Positions 36,259-44,553 of a stretch of 64,000 bases of DNA are shown here, in pieces. Position numbers and translations under genes: made by a program. This stretch comes from Ignavibacteria bacterium. Lineage in GTDB: Bacteria > Bacteroidota > Ignavibacteria > Kapaibacteriales > Kapaibacteriaceae. How positions within the stretch are numbered: the first letter of the stretch is position 1; each line of letters starts with the position of its first letter. The stretch spans positions 1-64,000 of the forward strand of contig VGVV01000005.1 in NCBI GenBank assembly GCA_016873895.1. Reading direction: 5' to 3'. A model generated the notes under the pieces. The model saw nothing but the letters and a program-made list of their open reading frames with translations. It was not told the DNA's origin and searched no databases.

Positions 36259-38445
36259 CTAATTGAGCTTAACGACCTGTCCAGCCCGAAGAGTTTTGTC
36301 GCTTTTCAGTGAGGGGTTACGTCGCTTGAGAGCAGCAACCGTTGTCCTGAACTTTCCGGCAATCTTTGCTAGTGTGTCTCCCTTGCGCACTTTGTAGCTT
36401 TTGGGGTTGGCCTTGCTAGCCTGTTGGCGCTGGCCCGAGGTAGCCGATGACGCCTTTACCTCTACCTTGATACGTTGTCCAGAGCTGAGTTTGGGATTAC
36501 TTCCACGCAGGTTGTTGATTTTCGCCAAGCGCTTGGTTGTCGTGCCATACATGCGCGCTATGCTGGCTAGTGTTTCCCCACGCTTGACCTTGTGCTTCTT
36601 TGTCTGAACTACTGGTAAGCGCTCGATATCATCCTGTTGGTCTTTACGCACACCGGAAGGGGTTCCAACAATGAGTGTGTCCCCGATACGCACTGCGTCA
36701 TTGTCGTACGGAATGTTATTCCAGTTGCGCAGGTCAATAAGGCGGATGTTATACTTCGTGGCGATAGCAAACAGATTGTCGCCCTTTGATACAACATGAA
36801 CGGCGGCAACCTTCTCCTTGCGTCCGGTTGCACCTGTGGGTGCATCAGCTTGTTCAGTCTTTGTTGTGCCGTTTGAGGCCGCCGGTGTTGCTGGTGTGGA
36901 CTTTTTCTGCTCTGGCTCTATGCTCGCGGTGCTTGTTGTTGTTGTTGTTGTTGCCTGACCACTTCGCACCGGCACGTTCAGAGTCATGCCACCTTTGATG
37001 CGCGCCTGATAACCACTAAGGCCGTTTATCTCTGCAAGCTCTCCTGCTGTTGCTCCATAAGCGCTGGCGATACTTGAGAGTGTCTCACCACGCTCGACGG
37101 TGTGTTTTACAAACACCTTCTTCTCATCTGCGTTAAGAGCGGCGTAGCTCTTTTGAAAAGCACTCGCGGTACCTGAGTATACTTTGAGCATGTATCCACC
37201 GCTAGGGGGCGTACAGTCGCGCACAAGCTCCGGATTGAGTTGACGCAACGAGTCTACCGAGACCATGGCACATTTTGCCAGTGTTGAGAGGTTGACTGGC
37301 TCGTCGATCTTTACAGATTCATAGCTGTAGGGGGAATGCAGGTCAACCGAATCATCACCAAAACCAAACTTATCACGTTTCATAGTGATGATGGTTGTAG
37401 CGATGTATAGTGGAACGTAGTCGCGTGTTTCTTTGGGTAGATGTTCTCTGATTTGCCAGAAATTCGGCTTCTCAATGCCCGACTTTCTGATAGCTCTTCG
37501 TACGCCACCAGCCCCACAGTTGTATGCTGCAAGAGCAAGGTGCCAATCGCCCAGATCGTTGTAGAGATCGCGCAGAAATCTCATTGCAGCCCTTGTGGCT
37601 TTTTCAGGATCGCGGCGCTCGTCCATCCAGTATCCAGCCGAGAGACTGTATTCCTCGCCGGTGGCTTTCATGAACTGCCACATGCCAACGGCTTTTGCCC
37701 GAGAGAAGGCATTTGGATTGAGTGCAGACTCCATCATTGCCAGATGGACGATTTCGTCCGGCATTTTCTCTTCTTTTGCAATTCGCCGCAAAAGACCGAA
37801 CCACTTTCCTGTGCGTTCGATCCATGTTTTCATAAATCTTCTTCCGCGACCCTGAGCCATAAACGAAATATTGGCGTCTACATGCTCATTGTACGTAAGC
37901 GGAATTGTGGTTGCTGGCAGATCTAGCGGTGGAGTAATAGTCTTCGGAACGGGAATAGGCTCGATGGAACCCTGGCGGGCATCAACAGCCTCAAAAAGGC
38001 GTTCTCGCAAGATGAAGATCGAAGAGTTCTGATTAAGGTTGTCGATGCTACGCACGTATGTTTCGTAGTCTTCAATAACACTTTGAACAAGGTCTGTGAA
38101 GTCTGAATTCGATTCGAGGTCGGGATACGATGCCAGTTCGTTGAGAACAGCGATCGCCCCTTCGAAGTCTTCTGCTGCCTTTGTTGTGTCTTGATTCTCA
38201 ATGTGAGTTAGTGCCTGCAGATACCGCTGGCGAGCCTGCTCCATACGCCGAGCAACGGCTGGATCTAACTTTGCGGGTGGTTCTTCGTACTCGTCTAGCT
38301 CACTAAACTCATCTGGAAAGACTGGTTTGGCGGACCGTGCAGAGTCTGGGGTCGAGGTATGGGTACGAGCAGGTACGTTTTTGGGCAAAAAAGCCAAACA
38401 GGTTGAAGAAAGAAGAACTACCCAGATACCTACCCAATAACGCAT
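36259..38445 (-). CDS. MltD-like membrane-bound lytic transglycosylase with four LysM domains
   Basis: Peptidoglycan-cleaving enzyme of 728 residues. Signal peptide (YWVGIWVVLLSSTCLAFL), a helical charged region, then the SLT domain at about 205-340 with catalytic Glu in MMESALNPNAFS and GMWQFMKATGEEY, AAYNCGAGGV. A degenerate LysM-like segment follows SLT, then four clear LysM repeats starting VERGETLSSIA, VSKGDNLFAIA, VKRGETLASIA and VRKGDTLAKIA, spaced by a Thr-rich linker (TTTTTTSTASI). The 39-bp gap to the nucleotidyltransferase start gives no shared promoter clue. Confidence 0.92.
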   Translation of the reverse strand: MRYWVGIWVVLLSSTCLAFLPKNVPARTHTSTPDSARSAKPVFPDEFSELDEYEEPPAKLDPAVARRMEQARQRYLQALTHIENQDTTKAAEDFEGAIAVLNELASYPDLESNSDFTDLVQSVIEDYETYVRSIDNLNQNSSIFILRERLFEAVDARQGSIEPIPVPKTITPPLDLPATTIPLTYNEHVDANISFMAQGRGRRFMKTWIERTGKWFGLLRRIAKEEKMPDEIVHLAMMESALNPNAFSRAKAVGMWQFMKATGEEYSLSAGYWMDERRDPEKATRAAMRFLRDLYNDLGDWHLALAAYNCGAGGVRRAIRKSGIEKPNFWQIREHLPKETRDYVPLYIATTIITMKRDKFGFGDDSVDLHSPYSYESVKIDEPVNLSTLAKCAMVSVDSLRQLNPELVRDCTPPSGGYMLKVYSGTASAFQKSYAALNADEKKVFVKHTVERGETLSSIASAYGATAGELAEINGLSGYQARIKGGMTLNVPVRSGQATTTTTTSTASIEPEQKKSTPATPAASNGTTKTEQADAPTGATGRKEKVAAVHVVSKGDNLFAIATKYNIRLIDLRNWNNIPYDNDAVRIGDTLIVGTPSGVRKDQQDDIERLPVVQTKKHKVKRGETLASIARMYGTTTKRLAKINNLRGSNPKLSSGQRIKVEVKASSATSGQRQQASKANPKSYKVRKGDTLAKIAGKFRTTVAALKRRNPSLKSDKTLRAGQVVKLN

Positions 38446-38591
38446 GCACGAACACCCATGTTGATTTTCCGTAAAAATGGCCCGCTACTGCCCTAAATAT
38501 ACGACCATGGGTAAGTCGACGCCAAACGTGGAGAATCATTGTTCTATGAACACAAGTTCATGAAATCGTTAAGCTTAGCTATGTGATGCGT

Positions 38592-39335
38592 TTACTTCAA
38601 ACCGCCTGCTATCCATGCCTTGATCTTGGCTACAGAGCAATCATCCAGCTTCGGGCCTGAAGGGGGCATTTTAGCAAATCCTGCGGCATGGGTTACCGTT
38701 CCAACCAGGGCTCCCGAGCGGGCCTGAGCCTCGACGGCTGCTCGCGTTGTGAGATCAAGGCTGACACTTGCAGCATAACCTGTGTGGCACCCAATACACC
38801 ATGTAGACATCATGGGAGCAATCGTTGTTGTGTATGTTACGTTCGTTGTGTTACACTCGGTCTCATTCGAACAATCGCGATTGGTAGCCCCTTCTCTGAT
38901 CCAACGGGCGATGAGACCAATTTGATCTTATGTGAGTTTTCCGGGCGGAGGAGGCATCACATCCTCTGGGTTTGTTTCTGTGATCACGTCGCAGAGCTCG
39001 GATCGGGAGAGATTGCCTGGCGTTATGTTGCGCATGACGTATGCATATGTGGTGAGTACGACGCCGTCCTTATGAGATGCTTCGTCGTGACACTTAGCCA
39101 TTGCGCAGTTAGATACAAGCAACGGTAAGACGTCGCGCGAAAAGCAAACCGAAGAATCGGTCTTGGTCGTGTCGTTGCCAGAACCAGTATGCGTTGTGTC
39201 CTTATCGTTATCTGTGCTATCGTGATGCTCATTATCATCGTCACGATCATGGAACGGACCATCAACATAATCTGCACATCCAACGATTGTTAGTGCAAAA
39301 AGTGATGCAACGAGGATTCTGAGACTATACAGCAC
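38592..39335 (-). pseudogene. Cytochrome c-like lipoprotein interrupted by a stop codon
   Basis: One continuous minus-strand frame of 248 codons with a single in-frame TAA at 38928-38930 (codon 136). Part one is a lipoprotein (LFALTIVGC lipobox) with an Asp/His/Thr-rich spacer and a CX4CH motif (NCAMAKCHD), ending MPPPPGKLT before the stop. Part two continues DQIGLIARWIREGATN, a typical continuation, then WCIGCHTG (CX2CH) and the terminal KIKAWIAGGL. The layout, two heme sites each closed by an L-x-x-I-x-x-W-I-xx-G helix, matches Planctomycete/Bacteroidota-type surface cytochromes. CAA to TAA would restore the frame. Confidence 0.75.
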
Positions 39336-39392
39336 TGTTTACCCGAAGTATGAGCGTGTGCGTGTACGAAAAATGCCGTTAACGAGAAATAA

Positions 39393-39635
39393 TTACAAAT
39401 CGAGTGTCTCTCGAAGCAGGCTCACTTGATAACGAACCTGAGCTTCTCTCGCGATGCGCAGCTCATGAAGCCGATGGCGCAGTGCACGTTGGTCGTCGAG
39501 TGTGCCATGAACCCGAGCATCATGGACGAGTGACTCAAGTTGAACCTCTTCTTCGAGCCATGCGATTTCGTCGGAGCGCAGGCTCTCAAGTTGATCAATG
39601 TAGTAGTCGAATGCGCTGGCAGTTTCAACTGTCAT
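39393..39635 (-). CDS. Small hypothetical coiled-coil protein
   Basis: 80 residues, almost entirely predicted helix and rich in Glu, Arg, Leu (EEVQLESLVHDARVHGTL, LRHRLHELRIAREAQV), without a signal. AGAGGA lies 6 bases before ATG 39635, favouring a real gene. Family and function unknown. It lies between the ASST gene and the broken cytochrome, 68 bp downstream of nothing transcribed with it obviously. Confidence 0.5.
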   Translation of the reverse strand: MTVETASAFDYYIDQLESLRSDEIAWLEEEVQLESLVHDARVHGTLDDQRALRHRLHELRIAREAQVRYQVSLLRETLDL

Positions 39636-39703
39636 GGGATCCTCTTCACATGTGTGTAGGTGGTTGTTACACCTATGTGCGTTTGAGAATCAAAAACGTG
39701 ACA

Positions 39704-41230
39704 TTAGCGCTCTTGGCGGACCAAAAAGAACGTGCCCATAGGTATGTCTCGCACATATGTGCCCGCTGAGCATTCTCCCATGTTAACATATCCAAGGTCT
39801 CTTCCAAGCAGATCATAGGCTACAAAGTTGTACTGTCCGGCTTGTTCAATTGTGATTGTTAGCAGACTCTTTGCAATATCGATGCTTGCCCGATAGGCGC
39901 TGTTAGAAGCGTCCTCGCGCACATGAAGAGGACCATCTTCGATTCGCCCGCGCGGGGTAAGCTTCTTGCCTGCAAATGCTGGATAATCTTTTGGATATCG
40001 GTAGATCTTGAACACCATGTTATTGCGCGGAACTGTACCTTGTTGAATGATCATGTTGTTTTGACCAACAGGATTGACATAGCGCCATACTTCGCGTTTA
40101 TCGGAAGTGAATTCAACAAAGGTACCAGACGGACCCAGGCACGTGAGTGTGTTGCCGTTGGGCAGCATCGTAGCACCACTGATGTTTTGTCCATAGTACT
40201 TGCTCGATAAGGCATCAGGACACAGCATCGAAGACTGAGCTGGCTCGTAGGGGGCTGTCCCGGCACGCCGATACTTCCCATCTGTATTGACTGGAAGTTC
40301 GATCACATCAACACTGGAGGCATTTCCGCCGGGACGTCCATTGCCGTTGTTAAAGATCATCACGCTGTTCCAATTACCCGGAACCCAGCGCGCATCGTGC
40401 TGTCCCCATAGACGTTGCTGTGCAACGGCACCAGACTTGTAGTTCTGAGGGTTACCCCAGCGGTAGACCATTTTGCCAGATTTGCGAGAGATGATCCAGA
40501 CTTCATGCAGATTGTGAATACTGATCATTACTTCGTCGCGCTCGGGATTATAGCGCACTGAGTTTGCATGAAGCCAATCACTGCGATTACCACCCGCATT
40601 GATATCGATGCGATCAGGGTTCTCGTTAACTACACCGTAGTTGGGTTTATTGGGATCCACATCTTGAATCAAGTTGTCCCATGAATTCCACGACCACACG
40701 ACGGTACCGGAGGTTGGTCCAGTAGGTTTAACCTCGATCACGCGCTCAGACCAGAGTGCATTCTCTACAAGGCGCGATTGGAGACGTCCGGCAGCAAGCG
40801 CCTCGGCCACCGTGTGACTTTCCCAAACAAGCAGCAGGATGTTTCCGTTTGGTAGAATCTCCACGTCGTGATGCGAGCGATACGTTGCCCCATAGTGATC
40901 ATACTTCCACGCGACCGTTCCATTCCATGCCACCTTTTCGATAATGCCGCCTGCACCGCCCCCTCCCATTGCTTGAACAGCGGGCGAGCCTGTCCGAAGG
41001 AGCGACCCATCCTCGAGGAGCATCACTGCCTGACCCGGGGCCATGGTGTTTTTCCAAAAGTTCACCACCTGACCATCGTTGTCGATGAGGTAGGTGTTTG
41101 AGTTAGGACTAATCGGAGCAAAGAGCGTATACCCATCGAACGAGGCGCTTGGATCGCTGCTGATAAGTCCGACAGTGCGCTGAGCAAACAGCACGTTTAC
41201 CGAGATAAGGAGGACGAGAATGTATCGCAT
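39704..41230 (-). CDS. Secreted arylsulfotransferase (ASST)-family protein with possible T9SS tail
   Basis: 508 residues with a short signal (YILVLLISVNVLFAQ). The body matches the ASST/WD-like beta-propeller family: GYTLFAPI, TYLIDNDGQVVNFWK, SHHDVEILPNGNILLL, DWLHANSVRYNPERDEVMISI, WGQHDARWVPG, and MLPNGNTLTCLG. Classical bacterial ASSTs transfer sulfate between phenols through an active His (here within SHHDVE or LHANS). The last ~75 residues (from SIDIAKSLLTI.. to FFLVRQER) form a T9SS-like beta-sandwich tail, suggesting export by type IX secretion; this is inference. Confidence 0.78.
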   Translation of the reverse strand: MRYILVLLISVNVLFAQRTVGLISSDPSASFDGYTLFAPISPNSNTYLIDNDGQVVNFWKNTMAPGQAVMLLEDGSLLRTGSPAVQAMGGGGAGGIIEKVAWNGTVAWKYDHYGATYRSHHDVEILPNGNILLLVWESHTVAEALAAGRLQSRLVENALWSERVIEVKPTGPTSGTVVWSWNSWDNLIQDVDPNKPNYGVVNENPDRIDINAGGNRSDWLHANSVRYNPERDEVMISIHNLHEVWIISRKSGKMVYRWGNPQNYKSGAVAQQRLWGQHDARWVPGNWNSVMIFNNGNGRPGGNASSVDVIELPVNTDGKYRRAGTAPYEPAQSSMLCPDALSSKYYGQNISGATMLPNGNTLTCLGPSGTFVEFTSDKREVWRYVNPVGQNNMIIQQGTVPRNNMVFKIYRYPKDYPAFAGKKLTPRGRIEDGPLHVREDASNSAYRASIDIAKSLLTITIEQAGQYNFVAYDLLGRDLGYVNMGECSAGTYVRDIPMGTFFLVRQER

Positions 41231-41254
41231 CTCCGAATCTAATGAGTTTTACAC

Positions 41255-42142
41255 TCAATAGCGCAGAATGGCAGCGGCCCCTGTGGATGTTGGCATGTAG
41301 TGCGTTGGTAAAACGATCACTGTGCCGCCTTTCTGCAGAACCACGCGCGCGATGTCGTCCAAGACGTCGTTGATGTTGGGTTGTGCCAGATCATCAAAGA
41401 TTACGTTGCCAGTATCCTCATCGATCTTACCCGGAACTTGCCGGTTGTCCTCTACAAACAGCGTCTGTACGCGTCCTTCGGTGGCAGCGTGGGCAATCGT
41501 AAAGACGCCCTCAATTCCGCCGTTATGGGCTGCCGCCTCGTCATATGCCTCAAGAAGGGCATTGCTCTGCTGTCGAATGTATGGCTCCATTACTTCCCAT
41601 GACCGCTGTGTAAGATCGCGCTGCGTTAGACGCAGTGGATTAACGTCAATGAATCTCTCGACAAGTCGGGGGTTACGACTGATAGACTGGAAGACGACGG
41701 CCTGCTCAGACAATCCGGCCAGAACTAGCGGCATGTCCTGCATCATGGGGACCTCTTCTGTCAGGATCTTATCAACTGCTCGATAGAACCTCTGCGTATC
41801 AAGCTCGATCTCGTCGCTGGTTGTGGTGTATCCCACAAAGCGGCGCATGCCCCCTGAATTCGCGATCGCAAAGCCTCGCTTGGCAATCCCAGCTCGACGC
41901 TGATTCCAGAATCGTTCGTCGCGATCGATGTCGTGGAAGGGGGCCATCAGCATATCGATCTCGGCTTGACTAAACCCATTCTTTAGTGAGTTCGTGAGCT
42001 CGCGCACGAGTTGATGAAAGCGTGTGTAATCATCACGTCGTTCCGGTTGCGTGCGATGTGTTGGTAGATAGAGGCTAAGGCAGGGTTTGGTTGAGACCGA
42101 AAAGAGATCTTCGATCAGGGGGCTGTTTACAACGTTGTACAT
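41255..42142 (-). CDS. baeRF-family protein (bacterial archaeo-eukaryotic release-factor-like)
   Basis: 295 residues with the ends of the baeRF fold: CLSLYLPTHRTQPERRDDY near the start and GGTVIVLPTHYMPTSTGAAAILRY split here as VLPTHYMPTSTG and AAILRY at the end, plus RAVDKIL, MPLVLAGLSEQ, FTIAHAATEGRVQTLFVEDNRQVPG. These proteins are proposed ribosome- or translation-associated factors, role unproven. The middle segment usually holding a FYVLALSQ-like strand seems missing: FWNQRRAGIAKR runs almost directly into RFYRAVDK. It is therefore about 60-80 residues shorter than typical members. No clear operon partner. Confidence 0.75.
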   Translation of the reverse strand: MYNVVNSPLIEDLFSVSTKPCLSLYLPTHRTQPERRDDYTRFHQLVRELTNSLKNGFSQAEIDMLMAPFHDIDRDERFWNQRRAGIAKRGFAIANSGGMRRFVGYTTTSDEIELDTQRFYRAVDKILTEEVPMMQDMPLVLAGLSEQAVVFQSISRNPRLVERFIDVNPLRLTQRDLTQRSWEVMEPYIRQQSNALLEAYDEAAAHNGGIEGVFTIAHAATEGRVQTLFVEDNRQVPGKIDEDTGNVIFDDLAQPNINDVLDDIARVVLQKGGTVIVLPTHYMPTSTGAAAILRY

Positions 42143-42210
42143 CGCATCCTCCTCTAGTTGGTGAATGCGTGAAGCTACCTCGAGTATGTGTCAGGATTTG
42201 ATGACAAAGG

Positions 42211-42855
42211 TCATGCCGTAAGAATGTCGGCATTGCTTACATGCCGAACGCCAGTGGCTTCATTGCGGGCTTCCTTGATCATCGATGCTGCTATACTACG
42301 GGCATGCACGCCGCGGTAGCTCTTCGGTGTAAGGGGATTGAGATACTTCATGAGCACCCTGCTGATGAGCTCACCAAGACGAAACTCTTTGCGGTCTCCC
42401 GTGATCAGCGACGGCTGAAGAATAGAGAGCTGCTCAAAGCCAAGAGTAGCTAGGTCGCGCTCGAGGGCATACTTCACCTGCAAGTAGAAGTACTTGGAAT
42501 CCGGCCCTGCGCCGATGGAGCTCACGAGCACGAACCTCTTTGCGCCCTGTGCCTTAGCGAGCCGTGCAATGTGCATCGGTAGTTCATAATCGATGCGACG
42601 AAACTCTTCCTGTGAGCCGGCTTTCTTGATCGTGCTGCCAAGGGCGCAAAAGACAACGTCGACATCAAAGTAGTCTTCGTTCCCAGAAGGCGCATCAAGT
42701 TCCGTAATGATGTTTACGATGCGACCGTGTGCTGGACACGGACGTCTGCTAAGGGCATAGATCGTGCTATAGCTTGTATTTGCATTGAGCAGGTCAAGAA
42801 GGTGGGAGCCGACAAGCCCCGTGCCGCCGATGACGAGTGCGCGTTGTGTGTTCAT
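42211..42855 (-). CDS. NAD(P)H-binding oxidoreductase (atypical SDR, HTATIP2-like)
   Basis: 214-residue Rossmann protein: VIGGTGLVGSHLLDLL is the nucleotide-binding GxxGxxG, VVFCALGSTIKKAG and RFVLVSSIGAGPDSKYFY (active Ser/Tyr-Lys region), FEQLSILQPSLI. Substrate unknown. It overlaps the end of the glycosylasparaginase by 4 bp (ATGA), so the two are co-translated on the minus strand. Confidence 0.83.
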   Translation of the reverse strand: MNTQRALVIGGTGLVGSHLLDLLNANTSYSTIYALSRRPCPAHGRIVNIITELDAPSGNEDYFDVDVVFCALGSTIKKAGSQEEFRRIDYELPMHIARLAKAQGAKRFVLVSSIGAGPDSKYFYLQVKYALERDLATLGFEQLSILQPSLITGDRKEFRLGELISRVLMKYLNPLTPKSYRGVHARSIAASMIKEARNEATGVRHVSNADILTA

Positions 42856-43802
42856 GACGCGTATGACGTAGCTTGACGCAATTGGGTGTGAAGGGCGTAG
42901 GTAAAGCTCTTGTGCACACTGTGCGCGCCGTGACGTCCTTTTTTGTCCATTGCGAGTATCCCCACCTGGTAATCAGCAATTGTTGGATGCTTCTTGACAA
43001 TTCGCTTGATGGCCTCTTCGCAAGCCTCTTGCGGTGATGCACCACTTCGCATCTTCTCGACGGCCAAAAACGAAGCGCACGTGCGCAGCACGGTTTCTCC
43101 CAAGCCTGTGCATGTTGCGCCCCCTACTTCATCATCTACGTAGAGTCCGGCACCGATGATAGGGGAGTCTCCCACGCGTCCATGCACCTTGTAGGCAAGT
43201 CCGCTCGTTGTGCACGCACCGGCCATATTCAGGTTCTCGTCCATTGCTAGGAGACCAATCGTATCATGATTCTCGATATTGATCACCGGCTTATACTTCT
43301 TCTCCTTAAGCCATTCTTCCCAGGCCTTGCGAGCCCCTTCGCTCAGTGAGTTCTCGCGTTGCGACACACCATTTTCTCGAGCAAAGCGTTCGGCGCCTGC
43401 GCCAACGATCATCACATGGGGCGTTTTCTCCATCACCATTCGTGCCACTGATATCGGGTGGGCAATGCCTTGCACGAAGCATACGGACCCTGCTGGCCCT
43501 TTGCCCGACATGATCGATGCATCGAGTGTTACGATGCCATCGCGATCGGGCAATCCCGAGAGCCCAACACTCAAGTTTGTTGGGTCGGCCTCGACCACCA
43601 TCACACCCCGCTCCACTGCCTCAATCACGCTACCGCCGACCTCCAGAACGCGCAGAGCCTCTCTGTTCGCTGGAATACCATGGTCCCACGTCGACAGCAC
43701 AATGGGTGCAATCCTATCTTCTGGAATTACACTTCCTACACCGCGCGCTGCAGCAAGCGCTCCAACACCAGCAGTAGTTGCAATAAAATCACGACGGTTC
43801 AT
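42852..43802 (-). CDS. Glycosylasparaginase-like N-terminal nucleophile hydrolase with Tat signal
   Basis: Ntn hydrolase of the N4-(beta-N-acetylglucosaminyl)-L-asparaginase family, 316 residues. Twin-arginine leader NRRDFIATTAGVGALAAARG predicts folded export. The self-cleavage site is ENHDTIGLLAMD with Thr181 as nucleophile; GRVGDSPIIGAGLYVDDEVG and GATCTGLGET are conserved substrate-side motifs. TatA and TatB genes are at 24.2-24.8 kb. It would split the N-glycan link asparagine or act as an isoaspartyl/asparaginase. Confidence 0.9.
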   Translation of the reverse strand: MNRRDFIATTAGVGALAAARGVGSVIPEDRIAPIVLSTWDHGIPANREALRVLEVGGSVIEAVERGVMVVEADPTNLSVGLSGLPDRDGIVTLDASIMSGKGPAGSVCFVQGIAHPISVARMVMEKTPHVMIVGAGAERFARENGVSQRENSLSEGARKAWEEWLKEKKYKPVINIENHDTIGLLAMDENLNMAGACTTSGLAYKVHGRVGDSPIIGAGLYVDDEVGGATCTGLGETVLRTCASFLAVEKMRSGASPQEACEEAIKRIVKKHPTIADYQVGILAMDKKGRHGAHSVHKSFTYALHTQLRQATSYAS

Positions 43803-43926
43803 AAGGGAGCTCCTTGCTATTTGTCATGAAGTTACACATCTGCATCGCTGTATCTTCGTCCTTGCTTATTGGTTTCCCGTCCCCCGCTTTTGTAAGAGGA
43901 CATTCCTCCGTGGTAAAGAAGCGGCA

Positions 43927-43949
43927 GTACCTCTTACCTTGTACCTAGT
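43927..43949 (-). repeat. Heptamer array upstream of the lipocalin gene (minus orientation)
   Basis: Read on the minus strand, 43949-43927 gives ACTA then GGTACAA, GGTAAGA, GGTAC: degenerate copies of the 7-bp unit seen after the lipocalin gene and at 58443. A TTTCCCG arm at 43873-43879 is a possible relic of the same element's hairpin. Confidence 0.55.
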
Positions 43950-43964
43950 CATTCGTCATTCCCC

Positions 43965-44477
43965 ATGCGCTACTCCCTCCTCGCCCTTCTCGCTCTTCTT
44001 GGCTGCGCTTCGCCAGCCCCTTTGCCAGTTGTTGATGCTGTAGATCTGCAGCGCTATGCTGGACGCTGGTATGTGTGGGCTCGATTTGACCACACATTTG
44101 AGCGGGGTTGCTCGTGTTCCGTTGCCGAATACACCGTGATGCCCGACTATGTAAAAGTCATGAACTACTGTCTTGAAGGGGGCTCGTGGCGCACCATCGA
44201 AGGCAAGGCCTTTCCGGTAGAGGGTTCGAACAATGCAAAACTCAAGGTGCAGTTCTTCTGGCCGTTCAAGGGCGACTATTACATCATCGCTCTCGATAGC
44301 ACATATCAGCATGTTATGGTAGGCGAGCCGGGCCGCTCCTACCTCTGGATGATGTCCCGCACGCAGCAGGTGGATGAATCAGTGTATGCTTCACTTGTGA
44401 AGGAGGCAGAGGCAAAGGGCTTTGATACAAAGAAGCTCATGAGAACGACGTGCGCATCTGCACCAGCACTGAAGTAG
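43965..44477 (+). CDS. Outer-membrane lipocalin (Blc-like lipoprotein)
   Basis: 170 residues with a lipobox (LLALLALLGC, Cys about residue 14), so a lipoprotein. Lipocalin signature: VDLQRYAGRWYVWARFDHTFERGC (split: LQRYAGRWYVWARFD), and the GDYYIIALDSTYQHVMVG and YLWMMSRT strands of the Blc family; a C-terminal LMRTT matches the closing helix. Such proteins bind lipids, heme or other hydrophobic ligands in the envelope. Inverted copies of a heptamer repeat flank the gene; its TAG stop is the first part of the downstream array. Confidence 0.9.
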   Translation: MRYSLLALLALLGCASPAPLPVVDAVDLQRYAGRWYVWARFDHTFERGCSCSVAEYTVMPDYVKVMNYCLEGGSWRTIEGKAFPVEGSNNAKLKVQFFWPFKGDYYIIALDSTYQHVMVGEPGRSYLWMMSRTQQVDESVYASLVKEAEAKGFDTKKLMRTTCASAPALK

Positions 44478-44553
44478 GTACCAGGTACTAGGTACGGCAT
44501 TGTCTTTCCCGCGAAAGCGGGAAACCATGGTACAATGGTGTCCCAATATTAGG
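44477..44553. repeat. Heptamer/hairpin repeat element filling a convergent gap
   Basis: Three 7-bp units (GGTACCA, GGTACTA, GGTACGG at 44477-44497), then a perfect hairpin TTTCCCGC-GAAA-GCGGGAAA (44505-44524), then a weak closing arm GGTAC at 44529-44533. It fills the whole space between the stops of the lipocalin and the convergent hydrolase. Probably a bidirectional terminator built from a repeat family; see 58443-58552. Confidence 0.75.
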
